From assembly GCF_009002475.1 (NCBI RefSeq), contig NZ_AP019860.1, positions 2,480,001 through 2,544,000 of the forward strand: a DNA stretch of 64,000 nt, given 5' to 3'. Of this stretch, positions 9,165 to 17,995 are shown in pieces (position 1 is the stretch's first letter; every line of letters begins with the position of its first letter). The notes under the pieces were generated by a model that worked only from the letters and a program-made list of their open reading frames with translations, had not been told where the DNA came from and made no database searches. This DNA comes from Candidatus Uabimicrobium amorphum. GTDB lineage: Bacteria > Planctomycetota > Uabimicrobiia > Uabimicrobiales > Uabimicrobiaceae. The position numbers were made by a program, and so were the translations under genes.

Positions 9165-10306
9165 TGGTTTACTCCTTCAACGATACGGCTTGCAGCAATA
9201 CGAGCCCCAACGATGTTTCTGGCAACAGGACCTATTTCCAATTCGGATAAAGCTCCACTAACGAAAATATTATACGCCCAATGCAAATTTTTGTCAACGA
9301 TGGGATAACCACACGCGGCTTGCGGTAGGTTACACTGACTGATAATGCTTTGTAGCCACTGACCAGGACACTTTTTCTCAAAACCTGTGGCAAGAATTAC
9401 ACGATCACAATTTATAGACTCTTCTGCGGTTTGCAATACGTAATCATCGTCGCGCGAACGCACATCTTTTATGTGATCAACCACCATGCGAATTTTATTT
9501 TTTGCAATCATTTGCTTCAATGTCATTGCCACCTCTTGTGTCATAGAACCACGATGGCGTGCATTGTTAATTGTCTCGCGCCGTACGCTATAATCTTCTA
9601 TCTTATGGAACTCTCTTAGATAACCGCCGATCCAACCAGGGTCACTATCAAATCGGTGAATGTCGGGCTCATGATTTGTTACAAGCACAACTTTGGCCTC
9701 AGCACATTGCCGCGCCATGGCCATGGCTGTTTGTGCTGCGCTGATCCCACCACCAACAACAGCAACACTTTTACAATGATCTAATTTTTGTCGGTGAAAT
9801 GTAGGAGAAAATATATGTTGTGCATTGACTTCTTTCGCCCAGTCGGGTAAATGCAAAGAGTCGGAACCTATCGCGAGAAGAACGCGCTTTGTGTCTACAG
9901 TTCCTGCACAAGATTCCACTTGTAGATATCCGCGTTTTACATGAATGTTTTTTACCGCTGCTTGCCGATGTAGTTTTGCTAACTTATTTTTTTGTATCAC
10001 ACTTTCACAATGTTCATTAAATAACTTTAACGATGGGCGACTGTACGGTTCTATAAATCGATGACGCACAGGGCTTTTACGACTGTATTTTCTTAGCGAA
10101 AAAGGATCGACATCAATGTGATGCACTAAAGTAGAACGCAAAAACTCCATTCCGCAGTTGCTTGTACAGTGTTGCCAGCGCGACAATAAACGCGGATAAG
10201 GATCTAAAATCTGTATTTGATGCGCTTGTACTTTACGCGAAGAAATCAGAAAGTTGGCGAGTAGTGTGCCATGTATTCCTCCGCCAATAATAATCCACTC
10301 TAGCAT
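9161..10306 (-). CDS. FAD/NAD(P)-binding oxidoreductase
   Basis: 381 residues with two Rossmann folds: N-terminal IIIGGGIHGTLLANFL (FAD) and a central AVVGGGISAAQTAMAMA (NAD(P)), plus ILATGFEKK near residue 310. The layout resembles the flavin monooxygenase / lysine-ornithine N-hydroxylase-like group. It lies between the CobW GTPase (2 bases upstream) and the MerC-like gene (overlapping), inside the presumed zinc operon. A role in making a metal-binding metabolite or in redox handling is possible but not shown by the sequence. Confidence 0.8.
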   Translation of the reverse strand: MLEWIIIGGGIHGTLLANFLISSRKVQAHQIQILDPYPRLLSRWQHCTSNCGMEFLRSTLVHHIDVDPFSLRKYSRKSPVRHRFIEPYSRPSLKLFNEHCESVIQKNKLAKLHRQAAVKNIHVKRGYLQVESCAGTVDTKRVLLAIGSDSLHLPDWAKEVNAQHIFSPTFHRQKLDHCKSVAVVGGGISAAQTAMAMARQCAEAKVVLVTNHEPDIHRFDSDPGWIGGYLREFHKIEDYSVRRETINNARHRGSMTQEVAMTLKQMIAKNKIRMVVDHIKDVRSRDDDYVLQTAEESINCDRVILATGFEKKCPGQWLQSIISQCNLPQAACGYPIVDKNLHWAYNIFVSGALSELEIGPVARNIVGARIAASRIVEGVNH

Positions 10307-10308
10307 GA

Positions 10309-11523
10309 CTAAATTTCCGTATATTCGGGGTTTTGTGCGAGGATAACCGGAAACTCATTTCTGGCATCCGCCCAATGTTTCGGTCCAAGTTGTAGTTCGT
10401 CATCACTCAATAAACAACTGTCTAGAATATTGGTAAATTCACGTTTCTCGATGTTTTGTCCAATAAAGACGATTTCTTGGCGGCGATCCCCGAAACGATC
10501 ATCCCAAATTTCTTCTAAATATTTAAGGTCTTCTTCTTCGACATCCCATTCTTCTCGTGGAATCGCATCGTGCCAATATCCTGAGGCCTCCATGCCAATT
10601 ACTCCACCAGCTTGTGACCAAACACCCACAAATTCAGGTTGTGTTGCGACCCAAAAAAATCCTTTGGAGCGCAAAGTTTTGGGAAGATCTTTTTGTATTA
10701 CTTCCCATAACCTTTTAGGATGAAATGGCTTACGCGCCCGATAAACAAAGCTAGAAACCCCATATTCTTCTATCTCCGATTTGGGTGTATCTCTAAGTTC
10801 TTGCAGCCACCCAGCATAGGAAGACGCTTTGTCCATAGAAAATAGCTTTGTATTGATAATTTCATTTAAATCAATGTTGGAATGTTGTGTATGAACTATT
10901 TTTGCTTGGGGGTTGAGTTTATGTAGAATGGCCTCTAACTCTCGCGCTTCGTCTTCACTAATCAAATCTGTCTTATTGAGTACAATCACATCGCAAAATT
11001 CAATTTGATCAATTAACAGGTCGGTAATCGTGCGCTCATCCGTTTCGTCAAGGGCCAGATCACGTGCTTTTAAGTACTGAGCTTCATTAAAGTCATGTAA
11101 AAAATTGTATGCGTCGACAACCGTTACCATTGTGTCTAGCTCGGAAAAGTCAGATAAAATGTTGCCATTCTCATCTTCGAAAGTGAATGTTTCTGCGACC
11201 GGCATCGGCTCTGATATACCTGTAGATTCAATCAACAGATAATCAAAACGTTTTTCTTCCGCTAATTTTTTTACTTCGATAAGGAGATCTTCGCGAAGAG
11301 TACAACAAATACACCCATTGCTCATCTCTACAAGCTTTTCTTTACTGCGCGATAGGGACGCTTCTCCTTTTTCCACTAGCTGAGCATCGATATTTACCTC
11401 GCTCATATCGTTGACAATAACCGCAACCTTTAAATTTTGGCGATTATTGAGTACATGATTCAATAAAGTTGTCTTACCTGCGCCCAAAAAGCCAGACAAC
11501 ACCGTAACAGGAAGTTTTTTCAT
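10309..11523 (-). CDS. CobW/ZNG1-family metallochaperone GTPase
   Basis: 404 residues. P-loop [11 protein letters not shown] at residues 9-19, the zinc-binding motif GCICC at about 70-74 with the family pattern CxCC, switch segment ESTGISEP, and base-recognition NKTDL near 185. The C-terminal CobW_C domain holds [13 protein letters not shown] and the [10 protein letters not shown] segment. Zinc-regulated members (ZigA/YeiR/ZNG1 type) deliver zinc to client enzymes during starvation. It is first gene of the leftward operon and divergent from a Fur-family regulator, the usual context of the zinc-responsive type. Confidence 0.9.
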   Translation of the reverse strand: MKKLPVTVLSGFLGAGKTTLLNHVLNNRQNLKVAVIVNDMSEVNIDAQLVEKGEASLSRSKEKLVEMSNGCICCTLREDLLIEVKKLAEEKRFDYLLIESTGISEPMPVAETFTFEDENGNILSDFSELDTMVTVVDAYNFLHDFNEAQYLKARDLALDETDERTITDLLIDQIEFCDVIVLNKTDLISEDEARELEAILHKLNPQAKIVHTQHSNIDLNEIINTKLFSMDKASSYAGWLQELRDTPKSEIEEYGVSSFVYRARKPFHPKRLWEVIQKDLPKTLRSKGFFWVATQPEFVGVWSQAGGVIGMEASGYWHDAIPREEWDVEEEDLKYLEEIWDDRFGDRRQEIVFIGQNIEKREFTNILDSCLLSDDELQLGPKHWADARNEFPVILAQNPEYTEI

Positions 11524-11547
11524 GTTTTTATCCTTAACCCACTGAGT

Positions 11548-11654
11548 TAGTAGTCAGCAATAGGCGATAATTTATCGACCCACTCCGTGTAAGCGGACTA
11601 CTAGTTAACAACACTAAATAAAATAGCCCTCATTTATCAATGAGGGTTTTGTTT
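11548..11654 (+). ncRNA. Candidate structured small RNA or operon leader
   Basis: Within the 380-bp gap between cobW and the Fur-family gene lies an outer stem TAGTAGTC (11548-11555) / GACTACTA (11596-11603) enclosing a small palindrome CGATAATTTATCG (11565-11577). It is followed by a terminator-like hairpin at 11627-11646. Read on the + strand this is structured RNA plus terminator. Read on the - strand it would be the 5' leader of the cobW operon. No open frame explains it. Which strand is used cannot be told. Confidence 0.35.
11627..11654 (+). terminator. Intrinsic terminator-like hairpin upstream of cobW
   Basis: Stem CCCTCATT / AATGAGGG with loop TATC, followed on the + strand by TTTTGTTT. 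Its position between two divergent genes is unexpected: on + it would end a transcript that starts near or inside the cobW 5' end; on - it could act in the leader, though the U-tract there is weaker. Confidence 0.6.
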
Positions 11655-11696
11655 AGTTAAAGATTGGAGGTCTTTAGAGTATATTAAACTTTTGGT

Positions 11697-11725
11697 AAGA
11701 TATCACTTTGTCATAGGTGTGTCAA
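11697..11725 (-). promoter_or_regulatory. Probable promoter of the cobW operon
   Basis: On the minus strand there is a consensus -35 TTGACA (11725-11720), a 17-base spacer and a -10-like TATCTT (11702-11697). It points toward cobW and would give a leader of about 165 bases containing the hairpins described nearby. Confidence 0.5.
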
Positions 11726-11730
11726 ACTAA

Positions 11731-11753
11731 AAAACGCAATTGACTTGCATTTT
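11731..11753. promoter_or_regulatory. Candidate Zur operator 1
   Basis: Imperfect palindrome with core GCAA-N5-TTGC (GCAATTGACTTGC, 11736-11748) and A/T arms. It lies immediately upstream of the presumed cobW -35. The same core recurs at 11789-11801. Confidence 0.5.
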
Positions 11754-11784
11754 TTAGCAAAAAAATGAAATAACACGCGACAAA

Positions 11785-11805
11785 AAAAGCAATAGTATTG
11801 CATTA
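11785..11805. promoter_or_regulatory. Candidate Zur operator 2
   Basis: Palindrome GCAATAGTATTGC (11789-11801) with A-rich left and T/A right flank, the same GCAA-N5-TTGC core as at 11736-11748. Two such sites between a Fur-family gene and a zinc-type operon suggest a shared operator. Confidence 0.5.
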
Positions 11806-11825
11806 AAGCTGCTTTTGCTAAAAAA

Positions 11826-11863
11826 TTGCATTTTTAGAGATAACAACTTACAATAGTAATTGT
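11826..11863 (+). promoter_or_regulatory. Promoter of the Fur-family gene with overlapping palindrome
   Basis: -35 TTGCAT (11826-11831), 17-base spacer, -10 TACAAT (11849-11854), pointing at the gene starting at 11904. The -10 overlaps the palindrome ACAATAGTAATTGT (11850-11863), a layout suited to autorepression. Confidence 0.5.
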
Positions 11864-11903
11864 GATGATACTACAATTTTGATATTGGAAAAAGAGGATA
11901 ACA

Positions 11904-12320
11904 ATGGGCAAAGACAACCGTAATAGCACACAAGTATTGAAAGACGCAAAACTCAGTAATACAAAGATTCGCAAGTCTATTTTAGAATTTCTTATGCAAA
12001 ACCATGGCCCATTTTCTATTGATGACATACACAAACATATTTCAAATGGTGACTACGCCACGGTGTATCGCTGTATCAAAAAATTCGAAGAACACGAGAT
12101 TGTGAAAAAATGTGACTTTGGCGATAACATCTCACGTTATGAATACAAAGATTGCAATCATCATCATCACCATATCATGTGTCGTAGCTGCCAAAAAATC
12201 ACCACTGTTGAGTATTGTTTTCTGAAGGAAATGGAGAAAATGCTTACAGATCAGGGCTACAAAGATGTTTCTCATACCTTAGAGTTTTTTGGTATTTGTC
12301 AAGATTGTCAAAATGAATAG
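11904..12320 (+). CDS. zur: Fur-family metal repressor, probably Zur
   Basis: 138 residues. N-terminal winged helix (IRKSILEFLMQNHGPFSIDD, then ATVYRCIKKFEEHEIVKK) and a C-terminal metal and dimer domain with a His run, the CRSC pair and the closing CQDC pair of the structural zinc site. The Fur family includes Fur, Zur, Mur and PerR. The divergent operon of CobW GTPase, zinc-type binding protein and MerC-like protein argues for zinc sensing. ATG is preceded by AGAGG. Likely autoregulated through sites in the 380-bp divergent region. Confidence 0.88.
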   Translation: MGKDNRNSTQVLKDAKLSNTKIRKSILEFLMQNHGPFSIDDIHKHISNGDYATVYRCIKKFEEHEIVKKCDFGDNISRYEYKDCNHHHHHIMCRSCQKITTVEYCFLKEMEKMLTDQGYKDVSHTLEFFGICQDCQNE

Positions 12321-12351
12321 AGCAGTTGCATGTGAAACGACATCTTTTTTA

Positions 12352-12360
12352 TGGTATAAT
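12352..12360 (+). promoter_or_regulatory. Extended -10 promoter before the PARG-like gene
   Basis: TGGTATAAT (TGn plus consensus TATAAT at 12355-12360), 42 bases before the ATG at 12402. No good -35 is seen at 17 bases, as is common for extended -10 promoters. Confidence 0.5.
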
Positions 12361-12401
12361 CGACTACGACAACATAACATTCATACATTGGTGGAAAAAT
12401 A

Positions 12402-13226
12402 ATGCATGTGAATAGAAAAAAAGCGGCAGAAATTGCCACAGACACTCTAAAAATCATCGAACAAGGTTACTACACTGTTGGAAAAGAACAAGTTCCCATA
12501 GACAAAGAAATGCAAAGGGCCATTGCCGGTACATATTCTTATCCACCACACAGTGAACTCCCCTCCATAGAACCAGGGGAAAAAAATACGCAAATACAGG
12601 TCACGAATGAAACCACATTGAGTGCCACAGAGCGCTTGGTCGTCGAAGAAGGATTAAATACCGTGGCCCTGAATTTTGCTTCGGCAAAAAATCCCGGCGG
12701 TGGTTTTCGCAGCGGCGCACGTGCCCAAGAAGAATCACTAGCGCGCTCGTCGGCATTGTATCCATGTCTTGTCAACAACGAGATGTACACGTTTCATCGT
12801 CAACGCAAGGATCCGTTTTATACGAACTATGCGTTGTATTCTCCTGATGTTCCTGTATTTAAACGCGATAGCGGAGAATTACTACATCAACCGTACCTAT
12901 GTTCTTTCATTACGTCTCCTGCGGTAAACGCCGGTGTTATACGCAAACGAAAAACCAAGAATGCACAGCAAATTTGTGATGAAATGCAACAACGTATTCA
13001 TAAAGTATTGACTATTGCGGCCCTATATAAACACGACGCTATTGTTTTAGGAGCCTGGGGTTGCGGAGTATTTGGCAACGACAGCACTACCATTGCCCAT
13101 TTGTTTTACGAGGAATTGCAACTCTTTAGCGGTGTGTTTAGCAAAGTATCGTTTGCCATTACCGACCACTCGAAAAAAGGCCAAAATATTCAACCCTTCA
13201 CTCATGCTTTTGATCGAAAATCATAA
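12402..13226 (+). CDS. TIGR02452/DUF2263 microbial PARG-like protein
   Basis: A 274-residue macrodomain-related protein. The family signature NFASAKNPGGGFRSGARAQEE (here residues about 90-110) is complete, followed by SLARSSALYPCL. The C-terminal VLGAWGCGVFGND also fits. Members resemble bacterial poly(ADP-ribose) glycohydrolases and probably hydrolyse ADP-ribose modifications in the cytoplasm. It has its own extended -10 promoter, and its 3' end overlaps the convergent methyltransferase gene by 25 bases. An ART-like gene lies about 6.5 kb downstream, but a functional link is speculative. Confidence 0.88.
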   Translation: MHVNRKKAAEIATDTLKIIEQGYYTVGKEQVPIDKEMQRAIAGTYSYPPHSELPSIEPGEKNTQIQVTNETTLSATERLVVEEGLNTVALNFASAKNPGGGFRSGARAQEESLARSSALYPCLVNNEMYTFHRQRKDPFYTNYALYSPDVPVFKRDSGELLHQPYLCSFITSPAVNAGVIRKRKTKNAQQICDEMQQRIHKVLTIAALYKHDAIVLGAWGCGVFGNDSTTIAHLFYEELQLFSGVFSKVSFAITDHSKKGQNIQPFTHAFDRKS

Positions 13227-13864
13227 TAAGAGTCGACGACAGGTTGGCCCGTGTAATTTGCACCGGCCTTGTCGTCTGCACCAATAAACGCAAATGGAAA
13301 TGCAGATATTTGCGACGAAATACACAGTACATGTCCAGAATACTTACACGGGGGGTCGCGCAGTAATTTGACAATACCGCGTAACGTTTTTCCCGAAATT
13401 GATTTAATGTTGCGGTGATCCAAATTTGCGAGAAAAATTCCCTGTGAAGTTAAACATTGAGTGGCACGAAAAATAACTTGCAATTTGTCCCCAATGTAAT
13501 GAAGTCCGTGAACACAAGTGATGAGATCAAAACAGCGATCCGGAAGCGCCTCAGGTAAAGAACCCACCGTAAATTTTCCCCCGGCAACATGTACAAAATC
13601 TCCGACCAAATCGACAGCGTAAATAATGAGTTTATCCGAAGAAAATCTTTGTGAAGCTTGCTGAAGAGCATACCCCTTGCCACAACACAAATCCAACCAT
13701 GCCACTTGCGGCTGCGTTTCCAACCGCTTATTTATAAAATCAACGATGGAAAAACGTAATTCCTTTTCGTAGCTGTTTATTCCTGATAGTCCCCGTTCAC
13801 GATTCATAGCGTTGTTGGCCACCACATCCGAATCATCGAGATTTTGTTGTGCTTTTAATTTCAC
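13202..13864 (-). CDS. Class I SAM-dependent methyltransferase
   Basis: About 220 residues with Rossmann methyltransferase motifs: motif I WLDLCCGKGYAL, the acidic strand YAVDLVGDF, and a motif IV-like FDLITCVHGLHYI. The frame is open to 13915, inside the upstream gene. A GTG at 13864 overlaps the upstream stop as GTGA and has a purine-rich GGAAGTGGAAAA before it, so translation coupling makes it the best start; ATG at 13804 is the fallback. The substrate is not evident; the UbiE/generic small-molecule type is most likely. Confidence 0.8.
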   Translation of the reverse strand: MKLKAQQNLDDSDVVANNAMNRERGLSGINSYEKELRFSIVDFINKRLETQPQVAWLDLCCGKGYALQQASQRFSSDKLIIYAVDLVGDFVHVAGGKFTVGSLPEALPDRCFDLITCVHGLHYIGDKLQVIFRATQCLTSQGIFLANLDHRNIKSISGKTLRGIVKLLRDPPCKYSGHVLCISSQISAFPFAFIGADDKAGANYTGQPVVDSYYDFRSKA

Positions 13865-14547
13865 TTTTCCACTTCCGTTAAAGAGAGTGCATCCTGCTTT
13901 GAAGTTATGAGCCACCGTAAGTAGGGATCTTCCATTTCAAACATGATATCGCGACCATCGTCACTCCCATACGTGGTTCCCACAAATCCTTCGCCAGAAA
14001 ATTTAACTGGGTACACATGAAAAGGCTGTTTTTCTGCCATTATGCTCTTTTCAGCCAAAACCTCAAATGTCACTTCCACCACTTGACCATTTTGCGCCAC
14101 CAATGCTTTGCCTTTTGTTTTAGGAACAAACTTGGTCATAACTTTGACTAGGCGTGCCCCAAAATTACCATATAACTTTTTAGGTTTTTCTCTTTCGTGA
14201 ACCAACTTTCCATTTTCAAAAAACTTGACAACATTACCTTGCACAACAGTTTTTGTTGTCGTTTTTTTTCCTTCGCGATAGCGAATAACTTGTTTAACAC
14301 GCATTTGCAAGTCGCGCTCCATCGTTTCTCTAGCAGCAACAAGAAGGATATATTTATTATACGCGGACCGGTATATATAGACATCTTCATTTTGCTCGAT
14401 ACGATCACCGAAAATGACCATTCGATGGTGTACATAACCAATCTTTTTGTTGTTGTCCTGGCGACGAATATTGTACCACCCCTCAATCACCTGACTCTCG
14501 GCAAAAATTAACGAAAACAGTACATATAAAAGAATGTATTTTTTCAT
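13861..14547 (-). CDS. Secreted protein of unknown function
   Basis: 228 residues with an N-terminal signal peptide (MKKYILLYVLFSLIFAES). The mature part is beta-rich, begins EGWYNIRRQDNNKKIGYVHH, and has many Lys/Arg residues. The opening, where the protein describes a modification seen by an extracted intermediate, resembles no family I can name with confidence. It is followed by a coupled methyltransferase (GTGA overlap) and is divergent from another secreted protein gene. It probably acts in the periplasm or outside. Confidence 0.7.
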   Translation of the reverse strand: MKKYILLYVLFSLIFAESQVIEGWYNIRRQDNNKKIGYVHHRMVIFGDRIEQNEDVYIYRSAYNKYILLVAARETMERDLQMRVKQVIRYREGKKTTTKTVVQGNVVKFFENGKLVHEREKPKKLYGNFGARLVKVMTKFVPKTKGKALVAQNGQVVEVTFEVLAEKSIMAEKQPFHVYPVKFSGEGFVGTTYGSDDGRDIMFEMEDPYLRWLITSKQDALSLTEVEK

Positions 14548-14573
14548 ATAACAGAACCCCCTCTATGTAAGCC

Positions 14574-14602
14574 TGGACTTTGTTTTCTCATTCTCTTATA
14601 AT
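14574..14602 (+). promoter_or_regulatory. Possible promoter for the secreted-protein gene at 14647
   Basis: Consensus -10 TATAAT (14597-14602) with a weak -35 TGGACT (14574-14579) at 17 bases, in the divergent gap. Confidence 0.4.
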
Positions 14603-14646
14603 AGCATTTTCACCAATAATTTAAAACAAGGGAGGATACGAGTTTA

Positions 14647-15504
14647 ATGAAAAAATACATTCTTTTAATGTTAATGACCATTTCTCTTGCTGCGCAATCG
14701 GAAAGCTACCGCGTCGACTTAACCATAGACCCCGATTTTCCAGAAATCCGTATCGCCAGTATTTCCGTTAAAGCTCCTGCAGGATTTTTCTTGGAAAGTT
14801 TTACTTCGCAGATTACGGGAGAAATCGAAATTCGTTTGTCATATGGTCCAAAGCTTCCGATGGAAGTCGAGAAAGGTAAGACCTACACAATAAAAGGGCA
14901 TGTCAATGCGGAATTCGGTGTGGTTATTTTAAATTTTGCCGTTCTCAAATGCAAAAGTGTAAAATCACCCGGGAAATACCACATTGGAAATTTTGCTGGC
15001 ATTAAGAAAAAATGGCCACAACTGACAATGGAACAAGTTTTTAGTAAAAAAGAACGTACATTTCCCGATGATTGGGCCGGAGTTTACTCTGGAACTCTGG
15101 TACGACAAACCACAAACGGTATCATCGGCAAAGTCAACATGGAACTCCATATTCAAAAAACCGATGACCCGAACCGTTGGACGTGGAAAATTGTTTATGA
15201 TGGACAGGCGCGCAACTACGAACTCATTATCATCGATCGCCGTCGCGGAATTTACACCATCGATGAAAAAAATTCGATCATGTTGTCGAGTTTTATGATA
15301 AACGGTACTTTATACACCCATTTTGGCGCCACATTTGGCTACTTGCTAACAACATATAGATTTGAAGGAAATGAATTACTTTTCAACGTAACCACTTCCA
15401 ATGCCACTCCATATCAAACAACAGGAGGCCAAGGCCAAATACCTTTAGTACACAGTTTTGAAATTCGCGAACAACAAAGTGCGCGACTTACGAAGAGTAA
15501 GTAG
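14647..15504 (+). CDS. Secreted protein of unknown function
   Basis: 285 residues, signal peptide MKKYILLMLMTISLAAQS, then an N-terminal beta domain and, from about residue 140, a second domain starting WAGVYSGTLVRQT. That domain resembles the lipocalin-like or META-type small secreted domains only in general pattern (WAGVYSG ... WTWKIVYDG ... LLFNV). Preceded by GGAGG. I do not recognise a family. It stands between a divergent secreted-protein gene and the MFS transporter gene. Confidence 0.7.
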   Translation: MKKYILLMLMTISLAAQSESYRVDLTIDPDFPEIRIASISVKAPAGFFLESFTSQITGEIEIRLSYGPKLPMEVEKGKTYTIKGHVNAEFGVVILNFAVLKCKSVKSPGKYHIGNFAGIKKKWPQLTMEQVFSKKERTFPDDWAGVYSGTLVRQTTNGIIGKVNMELHIQKTDDPNRWTWKIVYDGQARNYELIIIDRRRGIYTIDEKNSIMLSSFMINGTLYTHFGATFGYLLTTYRFEGNELLFNVTTSNATPYQTTGGQGQIPLVHSFEIREQQSARLTKSK

Positions 15505-15514
15505 TGTAAAATAT

Positions 15515-15541
15515 ATTGTGGGGGAAATATTCCTCCACAAT
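15515..15541. terminator. Hairpin after the secreted-protein gene
   Basis: Stem ATTGTGGGGGAA / TTCCTCCACAAT (12 positions, one G-T pair), loop ATA, starting 10 bases after the stop. No T-run follows, so termination is likely but not certain. Confidence 0.5.
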
Positions 15542-15632
15542 GTACATATCATTGTTCATATCAAGTCACGGTTAAGAAGCCGACATTTAGAACACTACCA
15601 AATCCGTACAACTAACAATAGAATGGAACAAC

Positions 15633-16919
15633 ATGTATTTACGTACAAAGATAGGTTATGGTACCGCTGAGTTAGGTATCATTGGTGTCGAAATGGTCAT
15701 GCGTTTGTATCTGCTGATTTTCTATACAGATACTGTTGGACTAAATCCTAGGTATGCGGGATATGCCGTGGCGCTGGCCGTCATTTGGGATGCAATTACC
15801 GACCCCATTGTTGGGGTGATCTCTGACCGTACTACCACAAAGTGGGGGAAAAGGACACCTTTTATTTTCTGTGGTGGCGTTTTACTGGCCGCGTCGGTCT
15901 TAATCATCCTCACACCTCCGCAACTTGATACACAGTCACAAAAATTCACTTATCTTCTCATCACCTACATTATTTTAAATACAAGCATGACCATACTGTC
16001 GATACCACATGCCGCACTTGGTGGAGAGCTTAGCGATGACAACGACGACCGAACGGAACTTTACGGTTGGCGCTTTCTATTTGCCAATCTTGGTGCACTA
16101 ATTGCCGCTATTTTACCAAATGGTCACTTCATCGCAGGTGTTGTATTTTTTTCGGCCCTCGTTACGGTTATTTCCACAAACAAATACGATCATACTCCTA
16201 TTGATAAAGGCCAATCGACAAAACTGCTCTCCGCAATTCCTCAAGCACTAAAGAACACCGTATTTTTATATTTACTCATTTCTTATGTGATCGCGACTAT
16301 CGGACTTGCCATTAATTCCACATTTGCTATGTACTACTACAAATACTACATACAGTTACCCGAGCAACAAATTCAAATAGTTATCGGCGTATTTATTCTC
16401 GTTGTATGCCTTTCCATACTATTTTGGGTAAAAATTTCTAAAAAGTATGGAAAAAAATGGCCTGCATTTGGCGGAATTTTAGCTTTGGCGATTATGACCG
16501 TAACCACATACCCCTTTTTTCCAAAACACAATATATTCTTTCCACTTTGCGCTGCCGTTTTAGGTGGGATTATGGTGGGGGCTACGGCTCTCTTGGATGC
16601 GATTGTTGCTGACACAGTAGATTACGACGCCGCGCAAACCGGACAACGTCAAGAAGGCCTATATTTTGGCGTATGGCGTATGGGAGCAAAGGCATCACGT
16701 GCTGCCGCCATTGCGCTGTGCGGACTATGGCTCGATTACATTGGCTTCAAACCCAACACATTGCAAACACCACAAGTCGCGTCGTACATTGCGTACATGT
16801 TTGGACCGGGAGTGGGTTGCTTTTTGGTGGTGTCAGCGGTTGTTTTTTATTTTATCCCTTATAGCGAAGCAAAACACGAAGAATGGCACCAGCAGTATTT
16901 ACAGCGTAAACAGGGATAA
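15633..16919 (+). CDS. MFS transporter, GPH (MelB-like) family
   Basis: 428 residues with 12 predicted membrane helices. N-terminal features match the glycoside-pentoside-hexuronide:cation symporter family: KIGYGTAELG, WDAITDPIVGVISDRT, and the KRTPFIFCGG loop. The central ALLDAIVADTVDYDAAQTGQR segment is also typical. It probably imports a sugar or related solute with Na+ or H+; the substrate is unknown. The ribosome site (GGAAC) is weak. Monocistronic by spacing. Confidence 0.88.
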   Translation: MYLRTKIGYGTAELGIIGVEMVMRLYLLIFYTDTVGLNPRYAGYAVALAVIWDAITDPIVGVISDRTTTKWGKRTPFIFCGGVLLAASVLIILTPPQLDTQSQKFTYLLITYIILNTSMTILSIPHAALGGELSDDNDDRTELYGWRFLFANLGALIAAILPNGHFIAGVVFFSALVTVISTNKYDHTPIDKGQSTKLLSAIPQALKNTVFLYLLISYVIATIGLAINSTFAMYYYKYYIQLPEQQIQIVIGVFILVVCLSILFWVKISKKYGKKWPAFGGILALAIMTVTTYPFFPKHNIFFPLCAAVLGGIMVGATALLDAIVADTVDYDAAQTGQRQEGLYFGVWRMGAKASRAAAIALCGLWLDYIGFKPNTLQTPQVASYIAYMFGPGVGCFLVVSAVVFYFIPYSEAKHEEWHQQYLQRKQG

Positions 16920-17002
16920 ATGGGTGCGGAAAACAGGATCGGGAACGGGACCTAGTTTGGTCGAAAATAAACATTTAATTCTTATCTTTTTTTCACCACT
17001 TC

Positions 17003-17011
17003 TGCTATAAT
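17003..17011 (+). promoter_or_regulatory. Extended -10 promoter before the cyclophilin gene
   Basis: TGCTATAAT (TATAAT at 17006-17011), about 108 bases before the ATG at 17119. A weak TTATCT lies near the expected -35. Confidence 0.45.
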
Positions 17012-17118
17012 CAGAAAAAAATATGTACTTAGCGTAATCATAGTACATAATCATAAGTAGTGCACAAAATTTAGTGCAATACTTATTTTATTACCAATAC
17101 TCAGTCTAGGAGAGTTTG

Positions 17119-17940
17119 ATGAAATTGTTACTTATTTCTTTGTTGTCTATCTCTGCTGTTATTTTTGCCCAAGAGTTCAACAAAGAGTATGCAGATGACC
17201 CTGTTGTCTTAATGAAAACAACCAAGGGTGACATTTATATTGAGCTTTTTGCAAAAGAAGCTCCCAAAACCGTGAAAAATTTTCTAGATTTAGCGGAAGG
17301 TCGCAAAGAGTTTACTGAAACAAAAACTCAAAAAAAAGCTACGCGTAACTATTACGATGGTCTCATTTTCCATCGCGTTATTCCGAAATTTATGATCCAA
17401 GGTGGCTGTCCAATAGGGGTTGGTACCGGAGGTCCAGGATACAAATTTGAAGATGAAATAAGCGCAAAGTCTTTAGGATTACACAAACTAAAAGCTTTTC
17501 AAGGCGGTCGTCCTCATCAAAATTTAGGCATTCGCTCGCAGCAACAGTTCTACCAAGTGGTATTAATGCCTCTACTTAAAAAACTAGGTATTAGTTCGCA
17601 AGAAGAGCTACAAAAACGCTCGGCAGAAGTACAAAAAGCTGTTGAAGCACTCACAGTACAGGACTGTTTTGAAAACCAAGGGTACTCTTACAACGATACT
17701 CTGAAGTCTCACCAACCTTCGCGCGGTGTTTTGGCTATGGCAAACTCAGGTCCAAATACCAACGGATCACAGTTTTTCATTAACGTTATTGACACCCCAT
17801 GGTTGGCAGGAAAACACACTGTCTTTGGTAAGGTTCTAAAAGGCATGGATGTTGTTGATGCGATTTCAAATGTAAAAACAAGTCCAGCAAACAAACCTCG
17901 TGAAGCAATAAAAATCATTTCCATCCGTGAGGTAAAATAG
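17119..17940 (+). CDS. Secreted cyclophilin-type peptidyl-prolyl isomerase
   Basis: 273 residues. A signal peptide (MKLLLISLLSISAVIFAQ) precedes a cyclophilin domain: VLMKTTKGDIYIELF, FHRVIPKFMIQGG (catalytic Arg), and NSGPNTNGSQFFI with the substrate-binding Gln/Phe. An insertion of about 70 residues (DNA about 17460-17700) between the two halves of the domain makes it longer than the usual bacterial form. It should help fold exported proteins. The start is ATG at 17119 after AGGAGAG; an in-frame TTG directly before is less likely. Confidence 0.93.
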   Translation: MKLLLISLLSISAVIFAQEFNKEYADDPVVLMKTTKGDIYIELFAKEAPKTVKNFLDLAEGRKEFTETKTQKKATRNYYDGLIFHRVIPKFMIQGGCPIGVGTGGPGYKFEDEISAKSLGLHKLKAFQGGRPHQNLGIRSQQQFYQVVLMPLLKKLGISSQEELQKRSAEVQKAVEALTVQDCFENQGYSYNDTLKSHQPSRGVLAMANSGPNTNGSQFFINVIDTPWLAGKHTVFGKVLKGMDVVDAISNVKTSPANKPREAIKIISIREVK

Positions 17941-17950
17941 TTTTGCTGTG

Positions 17951-17988
17951 TTTACATGTATAACGTTTCTCGACGTTATACATGTAAA
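17951..17988. terminator. Bidirectional terminator between convergent genes
   Basis: Perfect 16-bp stem TTTACATGTATAACGT / ACGTTATACATGTAAA, loop TTCTCG, 10 bases after the cyclophilin stop and 8 before the end of the convergent gene. Confidence 0.75.
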
Positions 17989-17995
17989 ACAATGG

